NCBI RefSeq assembly: GCF_900103785.1
Contig: NZ_FNHE01000010.1
Span: 62,001 to 126,000, forward strand
Source of the DNA: Geodermatophilus siccatus
GTDB lineage: Bacteria; Actinomycetota; Actinomycetes; Mycobacteriales; Geodermatophilaceae
Length of the DNA stretch: 64,000 nt
Reading direction: 5' to 3'
The position numbers and the translations under genes are program-made. Under the pieces are notes generated by a model. That model was given only the letters and a program-made list of their open reading frames with translations. It was not told the DNA's origin and did no database searches. Shown here in pieces: positions 16,713-24,785 of this stretch. Within the stretch, counting starts at the first letter, position 1; each line of letters begins with the position of its first letter.

Positions 16713-17987
16713 ATGGCCGGCCTGCCGCGCGCGCTCGCGCCCCTGCGCTCCCGGGACTACCGCCTGCTGGCCTCGTCCATGGGCCTGTCGCTGCTCGCGC
16801 AGGGCCTGTGGACCGTGGCCCTGGTCTGGCAGGTCGTGGACCTCGGCGGCGGCCCCGGCGCGCTCTCCCTGGCCACCTCGCTGCAGGCCGCCGGCATGCT
16901 GGCCAGCACGCTGGTCGGCGGCGCGCTGGCCGACCGGGTGCCGCAGCGGCGCATCCTGCTCGGCGTCGCCCTGCTGCAGACGACGGCGGTCGGGTCGGTG
17001 GCGCTGCTGGCGCTGGCCGGTGCCCTCACGCTCGGCCCGCTGGCCGTGGCGTCCCTGGCCGGCGGGGTCGCGATGGGGCTGTACTACCCGGCCTACTCGG
17101 CGCTGGTGCCCGGCGTCGTCCCGCCCGGCGAGCTGCTCGCGGCCAACGGCCTGGAGGGCGTCGTCCGCCCGGCGCTGGCGATGGCGGCCGGTCCGGCGGT
17201 CGGCGGCCTGCTGGTGGCGGCCCTCTCGCCGGGCGCGGCGCTGCTGGCGACGGCGCTGACCTCGGCCGCCGCGGCCGCGTGCGTGGCGGCGCTGCCGACG
17301 CTGCCGGTCCGCCGCGAGGGCGAGCACCCGGGGCTGCTCACCGACGTCCGCGAGGGCGTGGCCTACATGGTCCGCACCCCCTGGCTGCTGGCCACGCTGC
17401 TGTTCGCCTCGCTGATGGTGCTGCTGATCATGGGCCCGTTCGAGGTCCTGGTGCCCTTCGCGGTCCGTGACCGGGCCGGCGGGGGGCCGGCCGAGCACGC
17501 CTGGGTGCTGGCCGCCTTCGGCATCGGCGGTGCCCTGGGGTCGGCCGTCGTCGCCTCGTTGCGGCTGCCGCGCCGCTACCTCACGGTGATGAACCTGCTC
17601 TGGGGCGCCGGCTGCGTGCCGCTGGTCGTGTTCGGGGCGACGTCGGAGCTGTGGGTGATGATCGCGGCGGCCGGGCTGCTCGGGGCGGCGTTCGAGGCCG
17701 GCACGGTCATCTGGGGGACGCTGCTGCAGCGGCGGGTGCCCCCGGCGCTGCTGGGGCGGGTGTCCAGCCTCGACTTCTTCGTCTCGCTGGCGTTCATGCC
17801 GCTGTCGATGGCGCTGGCCGGCCCGGTCAGCCAGTCGCTCGGCCTGACCGGCACCTTCCTGCTCGCCGGGCTGGTGCCGCCGGTGCTCGCCGTCGTCGCC
17901 GTCCTGGCGTGGCGGCTGCCCGCCGACGAGCTCGCCCACCCGCTGGACGAGCCCGAGGCGGCCGAGCGGGTCGGCGCCCCGGCCTGA
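16713..17987 (+). CDS. MFS transporter (EntS/MFS_3-like exporter)
   Basis: Twelve-helix major facilitator of 424 residues, likely an exporter. Seen: PLRSRDYRLLASSMGLSLLAQGLWTVALVWQVVDLGGGPGALSLATSLQAAGMLASTLVGGALADRVPQRRILLG, containing the loop 2-3 MFS motif GGALADRVPQRR. Also GLYYPAYSALVPGVVPPGELLAANGLEGVVRPAL, characteristic of the MFS_3/enterobactin-exporter branch. ATG at 16713 is supported by GGAGGGGGAG immediately upstream. Divergent from the DeoR operon and convergent with TetR; no substrate suggested. Confidence 0.9.
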   Translation: MAGLPRALAPLRSRDYRLLASSMGLSLLAQGLWTVALVWQVVDLGGGPGALSLATSLQAAGMLASTLVGGALADRVPQRRILLGVALLQTTAVGSVALLALAGALTLGPLAVASLAGGVAMGLYYPAYSALVPGVVPPGELLAANGLEGVVRPALAMAAGPAVGGLLVAALSPGAALLATALTSAAAAACVAALPTLPVRREGEHPGLLTDVREGVAYMVRTPWLLATLLFASLMVLLIMGPFEVLVPFAVRDRAGGGPAEHAWVLAAFGIGGALGSAVVASLRLPRRYLTVMNLLWGAGCVPLVVFGATSELWVMIAAAGLLGAAFEAGTVIWGTLLQRRVPPALLGRVSSLDFFVSLAFMPLSMALAGPVSQSLGLTGTFLLAGLVPPVLAVVAVLAWRLPADELAHPLDEPEAAERVGAPA

Positions 17988-17994
17988 GCGCAGG

Positions 17995-18759
17995 TCAGCG
18001 CCGGGCGTCGATGAGCGCGGCCAGCCCGTCGAGGACCCGGGCGAGGCCGAACCGGTAGGCGTGGTCGGGGTCGTGCGCGCTGCCGTGCGCGGCTCCGGCC
18101 GCCGCCCCGATGCGGACGGCGCGCGGGTACCGCGCCGGGTCCAGCACCCGGGCCAGCAGGGGCCCGGCCGCGGTCCACCACTGGGCGTCGTCCAGCCCGC
18201 TCTGCCGCCGGGCGGCCTGCGCCTCCGCGGCCGCCCGGGCGTTGGCCTGCACGAACGACAGCAGGTGGGTGAGGCAGTCGTCGCGCTCGACGTCGTCCAG
18301 GCCGGTGTCGTCGAGCGCGGCCAGCTCGTGCTCGTACTTGGCGGTGGAGCCCGGCCCCAGGGGAGGGCGCAGCGTGGAGACCGCGGCGGCCCAGGGGTGG
18401 GCGGCGAACAGCGCGCGGTTCTCCTCGGCGACGGCGGTCAGCCGCTCCCGCCAGGGCCGGCCGGCGGTGTCGCGGCGGGCCGTCTGCGCGTGGACGGCGT
18501 CCAGCATGAGGTCCAGCAGCTCGGCCCGGCCGGGCACGTAGGTGTAGAGCGTCATCGGCGCGACCCCCAGCGCCTGGGCGACCGCGCGCATGGTCACCGC
18601 CTCCAGGCCGTCCCGGTCGGCGAGGCCGACGGCCGCCGCCACCACCGCGTCGAGGTCCAGCGCCCGGGCCGGTCCGCGCCGCGGGCCCCCCGGCGGCTGC
18701 CGCCACAGGAGGGCCAGGGTGCGGGCGGGGTCGCCCGCGCTGCTGCGGTCGGTCGGCAC
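17995..18759 (-). CDS. TetR/AcrR-family transcriptional regulator
   Basis: 254-residue repressor. Seen: LDLDAVVAAAVGLADRDGLEAVTMRAVAQALGVAPMTLYTYVPGRAELLDLMLDAV, a full TetR helix-turn-helix with the MTLYTYVP recognition helix of the tetracycline-repressor-C branch. The C-terminal domain is helical, with DDCLTHLLSFVQANARAAAEAQAARR. There is a non-conserved 30-residue N-terminal extension. GTG at 18759 is preceded by GGGGAGGA. It is divergent from a VOC-fold gene; a 13-bp palindrome lies between them and is its likely operator, so the VOC gene is the probable target. Confidence 0.9.
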   Translation of the reverse strand: MPTDRSSAGDPARTLALLWRQPPGGPRRGPARALDLDAVVAAAVGLADRDGLEAVTMRAVAQALGVAPMTLYTYVPGRAELLDLMLDAVHAQTARRDTAGRPWRERLTAVAEENRALFAAHPWAAAVSTLRPPLGPGSTAKYEHELAALDDTGLDDVERDDCLTHLLSFVQANARAAAEAQAARRQSGLDDAQWWTAAGPLLARVLDPARYPRAVRIGAAAGAAHGSAHDPDHAYRFGLARVLDGLAALIDARR

Positions 18760-18784
18760 GCGGGCATCCTCCCCACCGGAACGG

Positions 18785-18797
18785 CGTACAATGTACG
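18785..18797. promoter_or_regulatory. palindrome overlapping a -10 box, candidate TetR operator
   Basis: CGTACA-A-TGTACG is a perfect 6-1-6 dyad, and it contains TACAAT (18787-18792), a near-consensus -10 for the plus-strand VOC gene. Binding by the adjacent TetR protein would block this promoter. Confidence 0.55.
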
Positions 18798-18826
18798 GGG
18801 TTCGGTTCCCCCGTCAGGAGGCCCCC

Positions 18827-19204
18827 GTGCGCATCACCTCCACCGCCGTCTCGCTGAACGTCGACGACGTCCCCGCCAGCAGCGCCTTCCTCGCCCGCCA
18901 CTTCGGGTTCCGGGAGGAGATGGCCGCCGACGGCTTCGCCTCGCTGACCCGTGAGGACGCCGGCGTCAACGTGGTCTTCCTCCGTCGCGGCCTGCCCACG
19001 CTCCCGGCCGACCAGCGCGACGTGCCCGCCGCCGGGCTGATCCTCGCCTTCGTCGTCGACGACCTGGAGGGCGAGCTGCGCCGGCTCCAGGACGAGGGCG
19101 TGGCGATCACCATGCCGCTGACCGTCGAGGAGTGGGGCGAGCGCGCCTTCCAGGTGCGCGACCCCAACGGCGTGGTCGTGCAGCTCGTGGACTGGCAGGG
19201 CTGA
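18827..19204 (+). CDS. VOC-superfamily (glyoxalase/bleomycin-resistance fold) protein
   Basis: 125-residue metalloenzyme-fold or drug-binding protein. Seen: RITSTAVSLNVDDVPASSAFLARHFGFREEMAADGFASLTRED, the first beta-alpha-beta-beta module, and LILAFVVDDLEGELRRLQDEGVAITMPLTVEEWGERAFQVRDPNGVVVQLVDW, the second, ending in the DPNGxxxxLV signature. GTG at 18827 sits 5 nt after AGGAGG. Likely controlled by the divergent TetR. Could be a glyoxalase, an antibiotic-binding protein or a dioxygenase-like enzyme; sequence does not decide. Confidence 0.88.
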   Translation: MRITSTAVSLNVDDVPASSAFLARHFGFREEMAADGFASLTREDAGVNVVFLRRGLPTLPADQRDVPAAGLILAFVVDDLEGELRRLQDEGVAITMPLTVEEWGERAFQVRDPNGVVVQLVDWQG

Positions 19205-19274
19205 GGAAGGACCCCGTCCCCCCACCCCCCGCACGCTCAGGGCGGGGCCAGCGGTGCTCCGGAGGGGCCGGGCC
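19205..19274 (+). repeat. stop-proximal palindromic repeat, copy B
   Basis: AGGACCCCGTCC begins 3 nt after the VOC stop codon, continues with CCCCGCACGCTC and GGCGGGGCC and closes with GGAGGGGCCGGGCC. Same order of blocks as the copies at 5565-5622 and 26136-26253. Lies between two convergent genes. Confidence 0.6.
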
Positions 19275-19276
19275 TG

Positions 19277-20458
19277 CTAGGACACGGGCTGACGGCGGCC
19301 GGCCAGCGCCCGGTCGACGGCCTCGGCGGAGAGGACCTCCTCGAGCGCCAGCCGGGCGGCGCCGACGATGCCGACGCGGTCGCCGAGGGTGCTGGCCACC
19401 ACGCGCAGCCCCCGCGCGGCCTGCGGCTGCGTGCGCTGGTACAGCCGCTCGCAGACGGCGCCGACGAAGTGGTCCTGCACCCGGACCAGGTCGCCCCCGA
19501 GGGCGAGGACGCGCGGGTTGAGCAGGCTCACCGCGGTCGCCAGGACGTCACCGACCACCAGCCCCGCCTGGCGCACCAGCCGGGTGGCCTCGGCGTGGCC
19601 GGTCAGCGCCAGCTCGACGGCAGACCGGCTGTCCGGGACGTCCTCGCCCCGCTCGCGCAGCGCCCGCGCCAGCGCCCGCCCGCTCGCCGACGCGGCCAGG
19701 CAGCCGCGCGCCCCGCAGACGCAGAGCGGGCCGGCGTCGGCGCTGGTGATCCGCACGTGCCCGAGGTCGCCCTCGGCGCCGTCCGCGCCCCGCAGCAGGC
19801 GACCGTCGACGACCACACCGGCACCGATGCCCGTGGCCACCGTGACGAACAGCAGCGGCGAGGAGGACGGGCCGACCGCGTGGTACTCGCCGAGGGCCAT
19901 GGCGTTGGCGTCGTTGTCGACGACGCAGACGACGCCGAAGCGCTGCTCCAGCAGGTCCCGCACGGGGTGGTCGCGCCAGCCCGGCAGCACGGGCGTGTGG
20001 TGGACCACCCGCCCGGTCGCGGCGTCCACCGGCCCCGGGACGCCGATCCCGAGACCGAGGACCCGGCCGGCGTCCACTGCAGCGGCGTCCAGCATCGCCC
20101 GCCAGCGCTGCTCGACCCACCGGAGGACGGGCTCGGGGCCGTCGGCCAGCCGGACCTCGTGCACCGCCTCGGCCAGCGGGTGCCCGGACAGGTCGCACAG
20201 CGCGAGGGTCGCGTGCGCGGCGCCGAGGTCGGCGGCCAGCACCACCCCGCCCGACCCGTCGAGGCTCAGCACGTGGGAGGGCCGGCCGCGGACGGAGGCC
20301 TCCTTGCCCGACTCGCGCAGGTACCCCGCGGCGACCAGGTCGTCGACGCGGGCGGCGACGGTGGAGCGGGACAGCCCGGTGATCTCGATCAGGTCGCCCC
20401 GCGTGCGGGCCCGCCCCCGGCGGATCAGTTCGAGCAGCTGCCCGGCGCGCTCACCCAG
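19277..20458 (-). CDS. ROK-family transcriptional regulator (start codon unusual)
   Basis: Sugar-responsive repressor with an N-terminal winged helix and a ROK domain. Seen: open frame from 20485 encoding LLELIRRGRARTRGDLIEITGLSRSTVAARVDDL, a clear ROK wHTH. It is followed by VLAADLGAAHATLALCDLSG, GLGIGVPGPVDAATGRV, VDNDANAMALGEYH, TVATGIGAGVVVDGRLLRG, and the zinc motif GHVRITSADAGPLCVCGARGCLAA. No ATG, GTG or TTG occurs in frame before the wHTH: the first is GTG 20272, after it. CTG 20458 is used here, with GGGG about 7 nt upstream. A GTG at 20466 overlapping the permease stop is in another frame and closes after 13 codons. A sequencing or real frameshift is the alternative. Probably regulates the adjacent sugar transporter operon. 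Confidence 0.8.
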   Translation of the reverse strand: MGERAGQLLELIRRGRARTRGDLIEITGLSRSTVAARVDDLVAAGYLRESGKEASVRGRPSHVLSLDGSGGVVLAADLGAAHATLALCDLSGHPLAEAVHEVRLADGPEPVLRWVEQRWRAMLDAAAVDAGRVLGLGIGVPGPVDAATGRVVHHTPVLPGWRDHPVRDLLEQRFGVVCVVDNDANAMALGEYHAVGPSSSPLLFVTVATGIGAGVVVDGRLLRGADGAEGDLGHVRITSADAGPLCVCGARGCLAASASGRALARALRERGEDVPDSRSAVELALTGHAEATRLVRQAGLVVGDVLATAVSLLNPRVLALGGDLVRVQDHFVGAVCERLYQRTQPQAARGLRVVASTLGDRVGIVGAARLALEEVLSAEAVDRALAGRRQPVS

Positions 20459-20462
20459 GTCC

Positions 20463-21410
20463 TCACCCCTTCTCGGCGCCGGCGGTCAGGCCGCCGGTGA
20501 GAAGCCTCTCGGTGGCGAAGAACAGTACGACGATCGGCAGCGTCAGGATCACCGATCCGGCCATGAGCACGGTCGTCGGGATCTCGATGCTCCCGGCGAG
20601 CTGGGACAGCCCCAGCGAGACGGTCCACCGCGACCGGTCCTCGACCAGGAACAGCAGCGCGAAGAGGAACTCGTTCCACGCGATCATGAAGACGAAGAGC
20701 CCGTTGGACAGGATCGCCGGCATCGCCAGCGGCAGGGTGATCCGGCGCATGATCGTGAACCGGCTGGCGCCGTCCACGGCGGCGGCCTCCTCGATGCTGG
20801 CCGGCACGGTCTGGAAGTAGTTCCGGAGCGTGTAGACCGCGACCGCGATCGTCTGCGACACGTACACCAGCACGAGGGGTCCCAGGGCGCCGCGCAGGCC
20901 GAGCCGGGTGAGGAACACGAACAGCGGGACGGCGAGCAGGATGCTCGGGAACAGGTAGACGGCGAGGAACAGCACGCCGACCTTGCGCCGGCCCGGGAAG
21001 CGCAGCCGGGCGAGGGCGTACGAGCCCAGCACGGCGAAGACGAGCGTCACCGCGACCGTGCCCAGCGCGATCAGGCCGCTGTTGGCCATGAGGCGCACGA
21101 ACCCCTGACCGCCGGACTCGGTCGGGGTGAGCACCTCGCGGTAGGTGCCGACCGTGAGCTCCGAGAGCAGCGGCCACAGGCGGCCCGGGTCCTGGAGCAG
21201 CGAGCTCAGGTCCCGGACGGAGAGCAGCACCATGTAGTAGAAGGGGAACAGCGTGAAGATCGCCAGCCCCGCGATCACGACCCAGCGCAGGACGCCGAGC
21301 ACCCGGGTCTCGACCGTGGTCCGTGACCAGCCCCGCCCCGCGGGGGCCCGGGACGGACGGGTGTCGGGTGCGGCCGGCGCGTCCGCCGGCGCCGTCACCA
21401 TGCGGGTCAT
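20463..21410 (-). CDS. carbohydrate ABC transporter permease (MalG type)
   Basis: Second permease of a CUT1-type sugar importer, 315 residues. Seen: six hydrophobic segments and the EAA loop FQTVPASIEEAAAVDGASRFTIMRRITLPLAMPAILS, which couples to the ATPase. N-terminal 40 residues are hydrophilic. ATG 21410 shares one base with the upstream permease stop (TGATG), so translation is coupled. No ATPase gene is present nearby: such importers often use a shared MsiK-type ATPase encoded elsewhere (family knowledge). Stop at 20463 lies 5 nt before the putative CTG start of the ROK regulator. Confidence 0.94.
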   Translation of the reverse strand: MTRMVTAPADAPAAPDTRPSRAPAGRGWSRTTVETRVLGVLRWVVIAGLAIFTLFPFYYMVLLSVRDLSSLLQDPGRLWPLLSELTVGTYREVLTPTESGGQGFVRLMANSGLIALGTVAVTLVFAVLGSYALARLRFPGRRKVGVLFLAVYLFPSILLAVPLFVFLTRLGLRGALGPLVLVYVSQTIAVAVYTLRNYFQTVPASIEEAAAVDGASRFTIMRRITLPLAMPAILSNGLFVFMIAWNEFLFALLFLVEDRSRWTVSLGLSQLAGSIEIPTTVLMAGSVILTLPIVVLFFATERLLTGGLTAGAEKG

Positions 21411-22366
21411 CAGGCCACCTCGTCCTTCGCCGCGAAGCGGTGGTACACGGTGACCAGCACGATCAGCACCGTGGCGAGGACCAGCGCCTGCGCCGACGCC
21501 GCGCCGATGTCCCCGCGGCTGACCAGGAAGTCGAACACCCGCACGCTGATCACCTCGGTGCCGGCTCCTCCGCCGGTGAGCAGGTAGATGTCGTCGAAGT
21601 TGTTGAACGTCCAGATGAAGCGCAGCAGCGCCAGGACCGCGATCGTCGGCAGCAGCTGCGGCCAGACGATGTGGCGGAACACCTGGGTCGGGGTCGCGCC
21701 GTCGACCTGGGCGGCTTCCTCCAGCGTGGCCGGCGCGGCCTGCAGCCGGGCGGTGAGGAAGAGGAAGGCGAACGGGAAGGACCGCCACATCTCGAAGACG
21801 ATGACGGTGACCAGGGCGGTCGGGCGCTCGGAGAGGAAGGCGATCGGCTCGTCCCAGCCGAGCAGCCCCGTGCCGACCTCGTTCACGATGCCGAACTGGG
21901 GGTTGAGCATCACGCCCCACACGAAGGTGGCCGCCACGACCGGCGCGACGTAGGGCAGCAGCAGGGACGCCCGCACGAACGTCCGCCCCCGGAAGGGACG
22001 GCGCATCGCGAGCGCCGCGACCAGCCCCAGCCCGACGGACGCCGCCGTGCCGCACCCGGCGTAGACGAGCGTGGTGACCAGCGCCTGCCAGAAGCCGGGG
22101 GAGCCGAAGACGTCGACGAAGTTCTCGACCGTGTAGTCCCCGAACAGGCCGGCGGTGCGCAGCCGGATCAGCCGCAGGTCCTGGAAGGCCAGCACCACCG
22201 TCCAGAGGATCGGCAGCACCACGAGCACCAGGACGAGGACCACGGTCGGCGAGATCAGCGCCAGCCCGGTCCGGGCCTCCCGCCACCGCAGGGTCCCGCG
22301 GCCGGACGTGGCCGGATCGCGGTCGCGGGACCGCCGACGGGGGGAGCGCGCCGGAGCCCCGGTCAT
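21410..22366 (-). CDS. carbohydrate ABC transporter permease (MalF type)
   Basis: First permease of the same importer, 318 residues. Seen: basic N-terminus, six hydrophobic segments, and the EAA loop LQAAPATLEEAAQVDGATPTQVFRHIVWPQLLPTIAVLALLRFIWTFNNFDDIYLLTGGG, where the FNNFDDIYLLTGGGP-like end is diagnostic for the MalF/UgpA family. ATG at 22366 gives a hydrophilic leader of about 28 residues; gap of 13 nt to the substrate-binding protein gene. Forms the channel with the MalG-type subunit. Confidence 0.94.
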   Translation of the reverse strand: MTGAPARSPRRRSRDRDPATSGRGTLRWREARTGLALISPTVVLVLVLVVLPILWTVVLAFQDLRLIRLRTAGLFGDYTVENFVDVFGSPGFWQALVTTLVYAGCGTAASVGLGLVAALAMRRPFRGRTFVRASLLLPYVAPVVAATFVWGVMLNPQFGIVNEVGTGLLGWDEPIAFLSERPTALVTVIVFEMWRSFPFAFLFLTARLQAAPATLEEAAQVDGATPTQVFRHIVWPQLLPTIAVLALLRFIWTFNNFDDIYLLTGGGAGTEVISVRVFDFLVSRGDIGAASAQALVLATVLIVLVTVYHRFAAKDEVA

Positions 22367-22379
22367 CGCAGCGCCCCGG

Positions 22380-23786
22380 TCATTCCAGGGACGAGGCGAT
22401 CTCGCGGAGCGCGTCGGCCGCCTGCTGCGCCGCCTGCTGCGGGTCGAGCTCGCCACCGGTCATCGCGCTGATCGCCTGCGGCACGGGCAGCTCACCGAGG
22501 GAGGCCCCGACGAGGGCACCCTGTCCCTGGGGGATGCCCCACGGGGAGATGGTGTCCGGGGCGTTGCGCAGGGCGTCGAGCACCTCGGCCGAGTAGAAGT
22601 CCGACAGCGGCGCCTTGGTGTCCACGCCCGCGGGCAGCGTGGCCCAGGCGTCGATGAAGCGCGTCGGCTCCTCTGCGGTGCCCTGCCGGGTCGGCACCTT
22701 GCCCTCGGGCGAGAAGCCGATCCACTGCTCGTAGCCGTCCTCCAGCATGTAGGTGACGAACCGGGTGGCCGCGTCGGTCTGCGCGTCCGCGGTCACGGCC
22801 CAGGAGACGACCTCGCCGAACTGCGCCCCCTGGTCCCCGTCCGGGCCGGCGATGGCGGTCACCACGCCGCTGTTCTTCGCGAGGAAGGCGGGGTCGGCGG
22901 AGCACTCGGGGCAGGTGGGCAGCGCGTCGGCCCGCAGGCCGGCCATCTCGTCGAGGATGAACGACGACCAGACCACCATCGCCGCCTGTCCCGCGAAGTA
23001 GGCTGCGCGGGTGGTGTCGACGTCCTGGCTGCCCGACACCGAGTAGTCGCTGATCAGCCGGTCGTAGAACTCGAACGCGGCGACGCACTGGTCGCTGTCG
23101 AGGGTGACCTCGCCCCCGTCGTCCACGAGCTGGCAGCCGTTGCCGAGGGCGAGGTGCTCGAAGGTCTGCTGGGTGAAGGCGTCGTTCGGCGCGGTCGCGC
23201 CGGTGAACCCGGCCGTCTCCGGGCTGTCGATGGCCTGCGCCGCGGCCAGGATGCTCTCGTAGCTGTCCGGAACTGCCAGCCCTGCGGCGTCGAAGAGGTC
23301 CTTGCGGTACACGAGCAGCTGCGCCCAGCCGTCGCTCGGGACGGCGAGCTGGGTGCCGCCGTCCCGGGTCAGCTCGAGGGCCTGCTCGGAGAAGGTGTCG
23401 GCGCCCAGGCCCTCCACCACGTCGGCGGCCACGTCGGGGGCGAGCAGCTCGTTGGTCGCCAGCGCCTGGACCCCGGCCAGCGGCAGCGCGCCGATGACGT
23501 CGGGCAGCTCCCCGGCGGCGGCCGACGAGGTGAGCAGCTGGTTGAACTGGTCCTCGTCGATGCCGACGAGCTCGACCTCGATGCCGCTGCTCCCGGTGAA
23601 GGCGGCGGCGATCTCCTCCTGGGCGGCGAGGCGGTCGGGCAGGTTCTCCAGGGTCCACACGGTGAGCGGGCCGCCCCCGTCGCCGCCGCCCCCGCCACCA
23701 CCGTCGCCGGAACCGCAGGCGGCGAGCAGGACGGTCACCCCGACCGCCGCCACCGAGACCCGGACCCGTCGCCCCGTCGCGCCCAT
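22380..23786 (-). CDS. sugar ABC transporter substrate-binding lipoprotein
   Basis: Family-1 extracellular solute-binding protein, 468 residues, lipid-anchored. Seen: signal peptide with lipobox LLAACG (Cys about residue 25), a poly-glycine/aspartate linker, then PLTVWTLENLPDRLAAQEEIAAAF. Further along are LPDVIGALPLAGVQALATNELLAPDV, the DGWAQLLVYRKDLFDAAGL hinge, and aromatic-rich stretches such as YEQWIGFSPEGKVPTR. ATG with GAGGAG 5 nt upstream. First gene of the operon SBP-MalF-MalG-ROK. A TACTGT -10-like box at 23828-23833 and a GTGAC/GTCAC dyad at 23846-23859 lie upstream. Ligand probably an oligosaccharide or glucoside (inference from neighbours). Confidence 0.93.
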   Translation of the reverse strand: MGATGRRVRVSVAAVGVTVLLAACGSGDGGGGGGGDGGGPLTVWTLENLPDRLAAQEEIAAAFTGSSGIEVELVGIDEDQFNQLLTSSAAAGELPDVIGALPLAGVQALATNELLAPDVAADVVEGLGADTFSEQALELTRDGGTQLAVPSDGWAQLLVYRKDLFDAAGLAVPDSYESILAAAQAIDSPETAGFTGATAPNDAFTQQTFEHLALGNGCQLVDDGGEVTLDSDQCVAAFEFYDRLISDYSVSGSQDVDTTRAAYFAGQAAMVVWSSFILDEMAGLRADALPTCPECSADPAFLAKNSGVVTAIAGPDGDQGAQFGEVVSWAVTADAQTDAATRFVTYMLEDGYEQWIGFSPEGKVPTRQGTAEEPTRFIDAWATLPAGVDTKAPLSDFYSAEVLDALRNAPDTISPWGIPQGQGALVGASLGELPVPQAISAMTGGELDPQQAAQQAADALREIASSLE

Positions 23787-23953
23787 CTGCTCTCCTCGCA
23801 GTCACCGGCGTCCGCGCTGGACTCCGGACAGTAGCGGCTCGGTGTGTGACGTGGGTCACGATCCGGTTATGCCGGCGGAGCACGCATTAAGCGCCGCGGA
23901 TCACGAATAAGGTCCTCCCGTACCTGCCGACCGCGACGTGGCGGGGGTGCCGC
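23787..23953. promoter_or_regulatory. divergent promoter region of the glycoside locus
   Basis: The region separates the transporter operon (minus) from the isomerase-hydrolase operon (plus). It is relatively A/T-rich. Minus-strand -10 candidate TACTGT at 23828-23833; plus-strand -10 candidate TAAGGT at 23908-23913. GTGAC (23846-23850) and GTCAC (23855-23859) form a short dyad near the minus-strand -35 position, a possible ROK operator. Confidence 0.45.
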
Positions 23954-24760
23954 GTGAGACTGGCCGTCCAGGAGCAGCTGCTCCCCGGCGACACGATGCA
24001 GGTCAAGTGGGAGGCCGCGCTCGCCTGGGGCTTCGACGCCATCGAGCTCCGCGGCGCGGGCGGGCACGCGCTCCGCGCGCGGCTCCCGGAGCTGCTCGAG
24101 GCCCAGCGGGACGGCGTCGTCATGCCCACGGTCTGCGTGGACATGGACCACTTCATCGGCGACTTTGACCCCGCCCGGCGGGCGGACGCGGTGGCCAACA
24201 TGGCCACCCAGCTCGCCGTCATCGGGGCGCTCGGCGGGGTGGGTGCGATGACCCCGGCGTCCTGGGGGATGTTCTCCCGGCGGCTGCCCCCGTTCACCCC
24301 GCCCCGCTCGGCCGAGGGCGACCGCGAGGTGCTGCTCGAGGCGCTGACCCGGCTCGGCGAGGTCGCGGCCCGGGAGGGCGTCCTCCTCCTGCTCGAGCCG
24401 TTGAACCGGTACGAGGACCACATGGTCAACACCCTGGCGCAGGCCGCGGAGCTGGCGAGGGCGACCGGGCTGGGCAGCGTGCAGGTCGGCGCGGACACCT
24501 ACCACATGAACATCGAGGAGGCCGACCCGCTGGCGGCGCTGCGCGCGAACGCCGACCGCCTCGGGCACGTCCAGCTCTCCGACAGCAACCGCCTCGAGCC
24601 CGGCGCCGGCCACCTGGACTGGGCGGCGCTGCTGCGGTGCCTCGAGGCGATCGGCTACGGCGGCTGGCTGGCGTTCGAGTGCCGGCTGTCCGGGGATCCC
24701 GCCCGGGTGCTGCCGCGGGCGACGGCCATGCTGAGGTCGGCGCTGCGGGCCGCCGCGTGA
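23954..24760 (+). CDS. sugar phosphate isomerase/epimerase-like TIM barrel
   Basis: AP-endonuclease-2-type TIM barrel, 268 residues, as in xylose isomerase-like and hydroxypyruvate isomerase-like proteins. Seen: ALAWGFDAIELRGAG near the N-terminus, metal-ligand candidates in LLLLEPLNRYEDHMVNT (Glu plus His), VQVGADTYHMNIEEADPLAALRANADRLGHVQLSDSNRLEPGAGHLDW (Asp-x-x-His and HVQLSDSNR), and WLAFECRLSG (final Glu). This set matches the divalent-metal site of the family. GTG at 23954. Followed 25 nt later by a GH63-type hydrolase, so it may act on the sugar released there. Exact substrate unknown. Confidence 0.88.
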   Translation: MRLAVQEQLLPGDTMQVKWEAALAWGFDAIELRGAGGHALRARLPELLEAQRDGVVMPTVCVDMDHFIGDFDPARRADAVANMATQLAVIGALGGVGAMTPASWGMFSRRLPPFTPPRSAEGDREVLLEALTRLGEVAAREGVLLLLEPLNRYEDHMVNTLAQAAELARATGLGSVQVGADTYHMNIEEADPLAALRANADRLGHVQLSDSNRLEPGAGHLDWAALLRCLEAIGYGGWLAFECRLSGDPARVLPRATAMLRSALRAAA

Positions 24761-24785
24761 CGACACCCGAGGGGGTGGGCACCGC

